Shown one piece after another: positions 54,177 to 64,000 of a DNA stretch of 64,000 bases (position 1 is its first letter; each line of letters starts with the position of its first letter). The position numbers and the translations under genes were made by a program. Origin of the DNA: Setoptus koraiensis (lineage: Eukaryota; Arthropoda). Below the pieces are notes generated by a model that ran no database searches, was not told the origin of the DNA, and saw only the letters and a list, made by a program, of their open reading frames with translations. The stretch is taken from positions 3,348,001-3,412,000 of the forward strand of contig CM106585.1 in NCBI GenBank assembly GCA_048013815.1, read 5' to 3'.

Positions 54177-57100
54177 GTTGACCGGTGACCGGTGGCCACC
54201 GGTTGGACGCGCCCTCAGTTGGCCGGCACTGCAACCGAGCGGCCAGAGTTTGCTGCGAGTCTGCAAATTAGGTTAGCTCTGCTTGGTTGCTTTAGGTAAT
54301 GCGTTATTTGGGTATTCATAATGGTATCATAATGACCGCTGGTCAAGCGGCGCTGGCCGCTGGTCAGTTTGAACAGTTCAAATTGAACTGGCAGCGTCGC
54401 GGCCAGTTCCGAGCCATGATAACACAATAACCGGTGCAACGTGCAATTACACGCGCTCCGTTGGTCTACACGCCTCTCGCATGGCTTCACTGTGCCGCTC
54501 ACCTGAGCTATGGCTACAACATAGTAGCACATATAGTTACAGTTATGTGTATAGTGAGGCCATTAGCAGGATATAGCGGCTCAGGTGAGCGCAAACCGGC
54601 AGCGGTTGTCACTGTTGGTTTACAACTGGTGGCAAACGACCGAAACATATATAAATCGTCATAAATATATGTATTTCGTTATAAGCATATGTATATCGTT
54701 ATTGTGCTTGAGGCGCAAAGGCGCGCGAAACAGACCCGCGCCTCCAAGTGGACACTGTTGGACACACAAACGGGCAACGGCGGATAAACGGACAACGGTG
54801 CGCTGATAGTTTCTGGTGAAAGCGTGCGAGCCTCACTTCTCAGTTCGAGGGTTCATTCAGCTGCAGTTGGCCGCGCCAGAGTTCATTGTCCAGCCGCTTG
54901 GGCACTGACACCGCTTGGGCACCGGGCGACACCCGCGCGGTGCCAAGCGGCAGGGACACGCCAATCGGGCAACTACAACGAGCGTGCATTTAGCGCATTG
55001 CATGTTAATCTTTGTCTAATTTCGGTCACTAATTGCATCTAATGACGATGCCCAAGCCGGTAATTGCCGGTTGCACTGCAGCACTCAAACTGCAACGGGC
55101 TCTCGCTCGATACAAACAACGAGCGAGGGAGCGCATTTTGCACGTGCTGCACAATATTGCAAGTGTTGCAAAATAAATCAGCAAATGACCATTTGAATAT
55201 TTGAATTGCGACCGATTCGAGTTCGTTAGTCGCAGCAGCAACAGTTGTCCTCTGACCCGACTGACAGTCGCTCTGTTGGTTTGTTGGTTTGTTGCCGGCT
55301 GATTAGCCGGCCGTTGGCTGCGAGCTCGTGCAAAGTGTTGCTGGCGCTAATGTTGAGTTTGCATCATTATCGACACAACGAGAGAGAGAGAGCGTTGCAA
55401 TTGATTGTTGTTTGCGCGCATACAAACGCCAAATGATAATTGCCACAGTGGTCGTCGTTTTGTACCTGCATTTCGAGCGCCGGTTGTGCTCGTTTTAATT
55501 GTGTTTTCCATAATTTCGTTTCATTTCATTTTGTTTTATTTCATTTCGTTCCATTTCGTTTCGCTGTATGCGCAGTTTCGGCTTGTTGTTGGCGCAAAAC
55601 GAGAGTTCGTTTGCCCGCTGCATCGCTCATAAATGGACACTCATCAAGACAAAGCGACCCGCATGATGGGCGCCGTCGCTTGTTGCGCCGCTGCATGGCA
55701 ATTCTCGCAATTGGCGCACTCGAAATTCGAATTTCTGAATCCGAGATTCGAAATTCTGAATTCGAAATCGGAGATTCGAAATTCGGCCTAGAGAAACGAG
55801 AATGGACAGACGCACACAATGCAGAGATTTCTCAGTTCGGCAAGTTGGCGCTCGAATCGCAAAGTGAGAGCGAGACACAACCGACAGTTGATTGCATCAT
55901 GGAGGCTCCAATGGCAGCGCGAACGGATGGCAACGCGAACGAATGGCAACGCGAACGAATGGCAACTGCGGGGCCATTGACATGGGTCACAAGGTGAGCA
56001 GTCAGCTGACGCGATTCCTAGCGAGAACTAGCTCATTGCAACTCAAAACTGACGCAATACAAAACTGATACAATGAGCCCAGTGCAAGTGAGAAGTGGTC
56101 AGCATGCCAGCAACATGCCAAGAAATGGCTCACAGAACGCGATGAGTAAGTCACTGTTGAATGGGCTCAGGTAACAGCAACATCAGTATGGATATTTTGT
56201 GTTTGGCTGGCTAATTAACGGCGTCAGAGAACAGCCAATGGGAGTGGCGCGCCTGCATCCGGTGGCTGCACCAAAATGATAATGGTGCAATAATGGTGCA
56301 TAACATATATGGATAATCTATGTGCTGCAACTGCCGGTGTGTGTGTGTGTGTCGTGCGCCATTGTCCGGCAGCGGCCACCGACCAACACTCACACAGAAA
56401 TGGCATAATCGGTGCAAGCAACAACTTTCGCCGGCCGCACCAGGATCCGTATCAGCGTCTCTCTGTGGCACTATCGCACCATTGCACCATTGCACCATCA
56501 TACCATCACACTGCCGACTGGCACCATCAGCTGACCGCTTGGGCGCTGGCACAAAATTTGTGCCACAAACAACAAAACGGAAAGTTAAAAATCAATCAAT
56601 CAGCTCTGTGTGTGTAGCTGTGAAGCGAGCACGTGCTACTCACCTGAGCAGCTCACCTGAGCAGCTCAGGTGAGCGGCTCGTAGAGCCGCTCGTTGAGTC
56701 GCTCGTTGAGGTGAGTGGCACGAAGCGGAGCCTTGTCAATGGGAACGAGTCAATCATTGTTATTGCATTACAATAATAACAGTGTGAGAGAGAGTCAGCT
56801 GACAATTTTGCGAGACAGCGGACACGGCAAGTTGCTGTCAGCAAGAGACGGGGCACTCGCGATTGTCAGGTGAGCCGGTTATTGTTTTTTATTATTACTG
56901 CACATGCGCCTGTCATGTGCGATGCAAACGGCGCTGCAAACGACGCCGCAACAACAGCAACAACACTCTCCAATAACAACAGCAACAACGACAACAACAA
57001 TAACAGCAACAATAGCAACAACTGCAACGACAACAGCAACGACAGCAACAACAACAACAACAACAGTAACAACAGCAACAACGACAGCGGCGAGTGCTTC

Positions 57101-59674
57101 ACGCTTCAGCTGACATTGCGAGCTGCGACGAGCGGCGCTGGTTGGTCGGCTCAAATTAGATTAAGTTGTTGTTTGTGGACAGTGATAGGCTCAGGTGAGA
57201 GCAGCAACAGTTGTCTGTTTTGCAATGTCAATTTGTCATTGTGTGCTCGTTTTCGCTGTATCTTTTACTGTATCAAATTGCCCAAAAGTGTGCACGATTT
57301 GCGATGAAATGAAGCTCTCAGTGAGTGTGCCACAACAAAAGTAATGGCTATTACACATCCGCCCGCCCGCTTCTCTGGCTGTCACTTGTCACTGGACAGT
57401 TGCTAATTATAATCTCTGTACTATAATAGTCGCATACGCTCGGCTAAACTGCTACCATTTCTGGCCGCTAGAGTGGTCACGTTGATAGCCGACACAGTGA
57501 GAAAGTTGCCCGACACACAAGAACAACAACAACAACAGCAATAACAACAACAACAACAGCAACGTTGAAACAAGAGGGCGAAAGGCCAAAAAGAAGCGTC
57601 TCAAGTCGCAGCTTTAACGGACCCTCCGACAGCGACTGACCCACGTCGGACCATTCACCGTCGGCGCGCTCGTAAAACTGGCCAGCGACGCCGGCGTTAT
57701 GTGGGCACTTGGGCCGGCTGGTGGCGCAAATTGTTGTCAGCACGTGTGACTTTGGATGTCTCCATCGAAACTGCGGCACTGGGCAACTTTGCGGCGTCGC
57801 AGTCGAGTGGCCATTACTTTTACTTTTGCCATTAGCGTTGGTGCTGCCGGCGAACGCGACTCACAACTTGTGAGTCACAACAGTGTCAGCGAACAGTGAC
57901 AGCGTTCGAAATTCGACTGACAGTGGCTGCCAATTTCGAATTTTATCTCAATCATCTCAAAGTCGCTCGGCTCAATTGAGTGTGCGCACTCCGTCCCGAA
58001 TTGACTGCTGCCCAATCAGCTGACGCCGCCCCGGCCGACGCTGCCTCAGCCGGCGCTGTGTTAGCTCGCTCAGGTGACACCGTGAAAGGGCGCCGATGAC
58101 TGGCCAATGGCAGCGTCCCAATATCGCGGCTTCGACACTCGCACATCGGGCGTTCGGCGGCCTCGGCAGCGTCGGCAACAAGTGCCGACCACCGCGCCGA
58201 TGCGCCAAAACTGACCGAGACCCGCGAGTCGCGATAGCCGATCTAATCAACGGGATCGCTCATCGGTCATCTGTCCGGTGGCGAGTGCCCAGTGTCCAGT
58301 GGACGGCGCGCAGTCCGAAATGGCGCACCGCAGAGGCGCTCGCTCCGCAGACAGAGGTGACATTTTGTCGCTAGTTGTCGGCTTGTCGCTCTCATTTATT
58401 CGCTGCCCTGCTCACCTGTTCGCCTGTTCGCCTGTTACCTGTGCGCCTTTTACCTGTGCGCCTGCTTTGCAATTTTGATTTTGTTCCACTTGTTGCGTCT
58501 GTTGGCTGCGCATCGGCGGCCGAGACCAGCCAAACCGGCGAAACTGGCGAAACCAGCGAAATTTATCGGCTCACCTGTATGCCGCTCACTCCAATGATAC
58601 TAATCACACTAATAATGCTAATAATGCTAATAATGCGGCGATATCTGGCGAGCACTTAGCGTCGCCATGCCAGTTTCGTGCCACCGCTAACCGAGTCTCG
58701 GCTCGCCGAATGAGAGAGTCTCCGCGATTGAGAGTCTCCGCGATTGAGAGTCTCCGCGATTGAGAGGGTCGCTGCTTCGCTCGCAACTCGCCCGCAAGTC
58801 ACTCTCGAGCCGCATCGACATTATTATTCAGTCTGTGAACTCGATTACACTTATCAGTCACAATCTAATCATATCGGCATTATCTGCTCAGTGTGTGTGT
58901 GTGTGTGTGTGTGTGTTGCCGTCTTACCTGTCGCCGTTGCGTCGGCTGTCGCTGTTGCGCTGGCCGTTGTTGGTTTCTGTTCAATCTTGGCCGCTTCGGT
59001 GCTGCCAATTGGGGCCGACATGCGCCAATCGAGCTTCGAGCCGAACTCTTGCTTATTCTGATGCATTGTGACCAGGGAATATTGGAGTCGCTCCGTTGCC
59101 AGTCGAGGCTTGTTGTTGGCTGTCGTGCTGCCAAAAATCATCGCCAGCCGACAGTGAATGGGGCACTCGCCGCGATTGAATCAAGTGACAGTTGACAGTT
59201 GCCAGTGTCCGGCCGCCAGACCTACTCTGCACCTGACACCAGACACCCGACACCAGTTGTGTGGTGATTGCGTAATCGTGAGAGCGGCCACTGACGGCCA
59301 GTCAGCAAACAAGTGCCTGTCAGCTGTTTGCCGAGTCGCACAGATTTGATGATGAATTATTTTCAAGTTCAACAGTCAACATGCACAGTGGCGGCCAACA
59401 AAACAAACAACTGTTACTGTTTAAACTTTGAGCGCGCCTGTCACACGGTTGACAAGTGACCGGCTTAGGCTTTGGCTTGAGCGCTTAATTAACGAGCCGC
59501 CAGCTTAATTAACGGCGCTCGCTGGCCGATGCTGGCTCGCCAATGAACGCGCCCGATGGAAGGGTGCGCATCTCGTTTGCGCGACCTACATGGCCAACTG
59601 AAGCGAAAGGCCACTGAGAGGTGCACCCTTTTAATTCCTCGTTAATTCTTCATTTATTCCTCCGCTCGCCTCGC

Positions 59675-59795
59675 TTTATCCGCTCGCTTCGATTTGTGCG
59701 CTTGCTCCGATTTGTGCGCTCGCTTCAATTTGTGCGCTCGCTTCGTTTTATCTGCTCGCCTCGTTTTATCCGCTCGCTTCGCTCCATCTGCTCAC
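59675..59795 (+). repeat. CGCTCGCTTCG(A/T)TTTGTG tandem array
   Basis: Six to seven degenerate units of about 18 bp. Confidence 0.75.
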
Positions 59796-60736
59796 TTGTT
59801 GACTGGACGCTCGACATTGACGACGGGGCTTAGTTAGCCGTGAAACAGGCCAACTAACTCTCTGTCCTCGGCCGGCGCTACCAAACAACAATCGGCCGAA
59901 ACTGTGTGGGAGTTCTACTCTCTCTGTTTGTCCAATTCTCTCTCTCGTTCTCTCGAGCGAGAGTCTCGCTCTCTATTTGTCTCTCTATTCGTCTCGCTGT
60001 CTCGCTGTCCGATTGTTACGTAATTAAATGTGAGCGCCAGATTGAGATATAATCATCATTTTTCTGTTCTCCATCAGCGGCCGCCAGCCGATGCTAGTTG
60101 TTAAAACTTGTTAAACTGTCATACAAGCTACAGGTGAGCACATGCGAACAAGTTGTTGTTGTTGTTGTTGCTGCTGCTGCTGTTGTTGCTGTTGGCATCG
60201 AGCCATCAAATCAAATACTGGCAAAATGGTTATTGTGTGTTTACTCTGTGAGAGCCATCAGTTTACGACAGACAGACATTACACAATGCTGCCGATGCTT
60301 GATACTTGCGATACTTTTGATACTTTTGTGCAAAGTGAAATTATCTGTCTGTTGCCCGACTAACTAACCCGACTAACTTGTAGTATCCAATCAATGCGAG
60401 AAACTGGCTGCCAGCAGCTCGCAAAATGAGAGCTCGCCAGATGAAGATAACAGATAAGAGACGAGCAGTGGTAAGACTGCATTCGAAAGGGACGAGAAGA
60501 AGCCGAGTTGCAAATTGCATTCCTAAAATGAGAAATTGCCAGCCGGCCAGGCTGGCCGGTGAAAGTTGCATCGCATAATAATTACTGAACTCTATCGTTT
60601 TCTCGTCGCTTTTACTGCTGCTGCTGCTAACACTAAACTAAACACTCAACTCTCGAGACGGATGCTTGATTGACCCCAAACACACACTCTTTCGAACAGT
60701 ATATTATGTATATCGCACACTCAGGCCGTGTGGTGG

Positions 60737-60830
60737 CCAACAACCGCAACAACGGCAGCAACAACCACAACAGCAGCAGCAACAACCACAACAGCAGCAA
60801 CCACAACAGCAGCAGCAGCAACAGCAGCAA

Positions 60831-60862
<32 letters not shown>

Positions 60863-60866
60863 ACAG
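60737..60866 (+). repeat. CAA/CAG tract, possible polyQ coding
   Basis: About 130 bp reading as Gln with Pro and Arg interruptions in one frame. It ends exactly at CAG followed by GTAGCT, a possible splice donor (60,867). It could be part of a polyQ exon, but no conserved flanking sequence supports this. Confidence 0.6.
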
Positions 60867-62268
60867 GTAGCTTGCCATTTCGCAATTAATCAGCAGCAGT
60901 GTGCGCTGGCCACTCGGCCGGCCCGAATGATTTACTAGTTGACATTAAACTAGTTGTATGTTGTTTGTTTGCTGGCCCGTCCTTTTAAGGTGCTTCATCT
61001 TTGTTCGTTTCTGACAGGTGCTTTATTAGTTATCGGTGCTTGTCTCGTCTGCGTGCCAGGTATAAATAGCGACCTGATAAATGGTGTTGCTTAATTGCGA
61101 TCACGCCAACTAATCTAATCTAATTTTTGTCCTCTGTCCTCTATCGTCTGTGTTCAACTTGCTCTGGCAGCAACAATTTCTAGCTCTGGCCACTAGGCCG
61201 CATCGAGAGCTTGCCAGACGTTGCAAGTTGAGTGAGTTGTGTCTGCCAGCGCATGCGATGATGATGCAACAGGCAACAGGTTGCTGGTTGCTGTTTGCTG
61301 GTTCATCATGGTGCGCCGGCCACTAATTTGAATATATGAGCACAATATATATGAGCCGACAACAACAACAACAACAACAACAACAAACACACAAATGCGA
61401 GCTATAAATAGCCGCGGCTGGTTGGCCATAGTTCACACCGGTCAATAGATCGATGCGTCATCGATTTGTGACTCTGCTCCCGGTCGCCGATGCCGGCTGT
61501 CCGGCATCAAAGTCCGATAATCAGACGGGCATCGGACGGGCGCGTCGGACCGGCATCCGACTGGCATCCGACTGGCATCCGACTGGCAGCAGCGGGCTGA
61601 ATGGACGGTCGGCCGGTCACAGGCATCAATGGACAGATATAAACGGACGGACAGAGATCCGCTGGCTCGTTAGCCAACTGCGTCGCTCAATTGGAGCCAG
61701 TGTTGGCCGGATCATGCAACAGCTGATGTTGGCATGGCGAAAGGGTGAGCGCGAAGCAATTAAATTAGTCAACGCTAATCGATTCGATCCCGACGACCGC
61801 TGCCCGGCGAATCGAAGATGCGCCAATTCGGATGCGCCGCGGCCGCTCGCTTCGAATTCGCTTCGAACGTTCGCTTCGAACGTTCCAGCGAACGCTCGGA
61901 CTCAGCGAGCGCTCAGCCGATGCGAACGAATGGCTCGCTCGCAGTATCGAAATCAATTTGCCGTTGCTCTCACTGGCTTTCGCTGGCGCTCGCTGGCTCT
62001 GGCTGGCGCTCGCTATGGCTCTCAGTGGCTCGCGCTGCGGCTCGCAATGACAGTGCCCATGCACCGTGGACAATGCGCGAGTGACCTGTTGCGATCTCGT
62101 TCCTCAGCGAGACGCTCGCATCCATGACGCGCAGTGATATTCGCCGGCCCGTCCGGACAGTCGGCATCGGCGGAGCGGTCGCATCGGTCGAGTCGGTCGC
62201 GCCGCTCGCATCGGTCGCATCGGCCGAGTCGTCGACCGGCCGGCCGGCCGGTCCGCTAATGCCCGCGT

Positions 62269-62531
62269 TCAGCGGACGCGACACACAGACGGGGAGCGTC
62301 GTTTTCGTCGGAGCTGCGTTGTCGCTGTTGGCATGCCGGACCGAGTGATGCTGCCGTTGGCGTGGCTCGAATAATAATAAGCGAGCGGCAACATTCGCAG
62401 TTGCTCGCAACGGGGCTTCTTCTCATATGGATCGTCCATCACGTTGCGTTCGCTGGCACCGGCCGGCCGACGACGAGCCAGCGGCCGGCCGAGAAATATT
62501 TCCATACGTCGCATGATATCCTGCTCGCCGT
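62269..62531 (-). CDS. Candidate terminal exon, unrecognised
   Basis: On the minus strand, after a possible acceptor (TGGTCAG at 62,532), a frame reads GEQDIMRRMEIFLGRPLARR, RNVMDDPYEKKPRCEQLRML and PLAYYYSSHANGS, ending at a stop at 62,269. The composition is protein-like and the frame is not repeat-derived, but the pyrimidine tract is poor and no family is recognised. Confidence 0.22.
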
Positions 62532-62958
62532 CTGACCATATCACTCGATATCACTGATGGCGCAGTGTGCCAATGCGGCGATATATCCAATGTGATGTGA
62601 TGGATGTTGGCCAAGATAGAATGCGATTGCCTATTGATAGTTTATAGTTGGCACTGCCGAGAAAGTTTGTCTTTTCGATGGCGTCGCATCGGCCATTCGT
62701 TGGCCGCGTTGGCCGCGTCGGCCGCCTTGGCTTCGCCTTCGAATTCGCCTTCGAATTGGCGCTGGCCTGACCACCTGTAGAGCGGTGATGGTTGCATTCT
62801 CTCATTGCAGCAATCGCAATTCCGACACAGCGCACACATAATAGCGGCTATGCGACGCTCGACCACTCGACAAGCCGATCCGATTCTTTTTTGCGCCACC
62901 AACTGACCAACGGGCCGGCGTCGCCTCCATCTATCACCGCCAATCGGGATATATCGTA

Positions 62959-62986
62959 TATAATGGCATCATACGATGCCATTATA
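62959..62986. repeat. Perfect 12-bp inverted repeat
   Basis: TATAATGGCATC, spacer ATAC, GATGCCATTATA. Confidence 0.85.
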
Positions 62987-63077
62987 CTTGTATATGCACG
63001 CCGGTGTACTCGCCTCGCATACTTAATATATATAAGTGTATATATATGTATATATATATACTTGTATAGTGAAACGA

Positions 63078-63115
63078 GCACACTTTTTGCGACTTTAATG
63101 GCGCAAAAAGTGTGC
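63078..63115. repeat. Perfect 14-bp inverted repeat
   Basis: GCACACTTTTTGCG, 10-nt spacer, CGCAAAAAGTGTGC; a second partial AAAAAGTGCTCG arm follows. Confidence 0.85.
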
Positions 63116-64000
63116 AAAAAGTGCTCGCTCGCAACGAAGCCAGCAAAGACTTTCTCCGCCACAAGACAGTATCATGCTGTTGTTGGTGACACATAGATCA
63201 ATCAGTGCTGGCCACAGGTAACTGCCCGAGCCCAAACTATCGCAAACTTTGCGAAACTGCCCATGGGTTCGCCCGATATTTCAGCAATTATTTTGTTTCA
63301 GCCCAATTGTCCCGATTGTCTCGAAATGGGCCGGTTTGGCGCCAATTTCGAACACTTTTCCGAGTCTCGGGCCAGGACATTTGGCCAACTTGCAACGACA
63401 TAGCTAGCGATGCGCATTTTTATACATAGTTATGTAATATATACGCACTTCTCATTGGTACAGTGCGGCCAGTAGTGGCCAGCAGTGGCACCAATAAGAG
63501 GAGGCAGGCAAATCGGTGAGCGGCAATCATTCAGCAATCTAATGAGATCAATCCCGGATGATCGATGATTTAATTTAGGTTAAATCACTCTCGGCTGGCT
63601 TGTTGTTGGCGCATTTGGCGTATTTAAATATATATTTAGGTACGATCCGCGCTGTCGACAATGAAAAAACAATTGCGCACCGCACAATGCCACTCCACTT
63701 GTCTCTCCGACTTCCTTCTTTCGCCGGCCCGTTTTTTTCGCTTCTTTTTTCCTTCTTCTTTTTTCTCTCTGTCTCGTCTCTGCCTCGTCTCTGTCTTCTC
63801 GTCTCTGCACTACAGAGTCTGTACTACAGAGTCTGCAGGCCAGACTTTTGAGCAAATCGCAGCAACCATTGCAACGGCTCCAGTTGGCAAATCGAGCAGC
63901 CAACAATGCAATTGTTCTCGCCGGTGTGCGCCGTTGCAGCCGAGCGAAAGCGGCCAACAGGTACATATATACAACAGGTACATAGATAGAGACTCTCTAT

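Larger units (their letters stand above)
48000..56000. other. Gene-poor region, middle of the right arm
   Basis: No firm gene. Contents are tandem arrays, two further trinucleotide tracts, and many palindromic bZIP-type octamers. One candidate exon at 51,217-51,371 is listed separately. Confidence 0.5.
56000..64000. other. Gene-poor region, right end
   Basis: No firm gene. It includes three clustered GCTCACCTGAGC-type elements (56,638-56,680), CAA/CAG tracts (56,950-57,085 and 57,520-57,562), four AGAGTCTCCGCGATTG units (58,710-58,765), a (GT)n run (58,893-58,914), a TGTGCGCTCGCTTC array (59,675-59,795) and hairpins near 63 kb. One weak candidate exon is listed separately. Confidence 0.5.

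Noticed and set aside
57560-57735. Minus-strand frame reading CPHNAGVAGQFYERADGEWSD
   Set aside because: Looks somewhat protein-like, but splice sites are weak and no family resemblance is seen; too little to list as a gene.
61453-62127. 224-codon plus-strand open frame
   Set aside because: GC-rich sequence with short tandem duplications (GGCATCCGACT, CTCGCTGGC) opens the frame; composition is Arg/Ala/Ser-rich with no domain.

Overview
This is a eukaryotic genomic window, most likely from an arthropod and plausibly an acariform mite. Five housekeeping genes without visible introns are packed into the first 6.2 kb, next to tandem families of secreted proteins that include catalytically dead trypsin-like proteases. 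Inactivated protease paralogue families of this kind are known from parasitic astigmatid mites. The species assignment is inference; the sequence alone shows metazoan genes with GT-AG introns and AATAAA poly(A) signals.

Region 1 (1-6.3 kb) is compact and AT-rich. It holds the 5' end of RPS14 (minus strand, cut by the window edge), Rab10, a TOM22-like mitochondrial import receptor, the MuvB/DREAM subunit LIN37, and mitochondrial malonyl-CoA:ACP transacylase (MCAT, minus). LIN37 and MCAT converge with 9 bp between their stop codons, and the only close MCAT poly(A) signal overlaps its own stop codon.

Region 2 (7.4-18.4 kb) is a lineage-specific tandem-duplication zone. Two intact paralogues of an unrecognised secreted Cys-containing protein (343 and 363 aa) are followed by a third unit in which the promoter-side flank is fused to the 3' third of the gene. 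Then come two roughly 3 kb tandem units, each carrying a serine protease homologue with a signal peptide, a Leu at the catalytic Ser position and no normal activation site; one copy has also lost the catalytic His. Older repeated modules with coding-like remnants lie between the genes. A 97-N assembly gap sits inside this array.

Region 3 (18.5-64 kb) changes character sharply. It is more GC-rich and full of CAA/CAG (GTT/CTG) trinucleotide tracts, dinucleotide runs and 10-20 bp tandem duplications. The only gene I can firmly support is a minus-strand cyclic-nucleotide-gated channel alpha subunit (35,533-39,930; four exons, about 1,238 aa). It has an unusual insertion of about 110 aa in the pore turret and a linker of about 345 aa between the nucleotide-binding domain and a C-terminal coiled coil. 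The rest is noncoding as far as I can see, with a few weak candidate exons. It is notable for repeated bZIP-type TTACGTAA octamers, CTCF-like TAGATGGCGCC motifs, E-box-like GCTCAGGTGAGC elements and several hairpins.

Functionally, region 1 is core cell biology (translation, vesicle traffic, mitochondrial import and lipoylation/fatty acid synthesis, cell-cycle repression). Region 2 looks like fast-evolving secreted effectors or structural proteins. Region 3 is a sensory or neuronal channel gene in a large, possibly regulatory, gene-poor domain.
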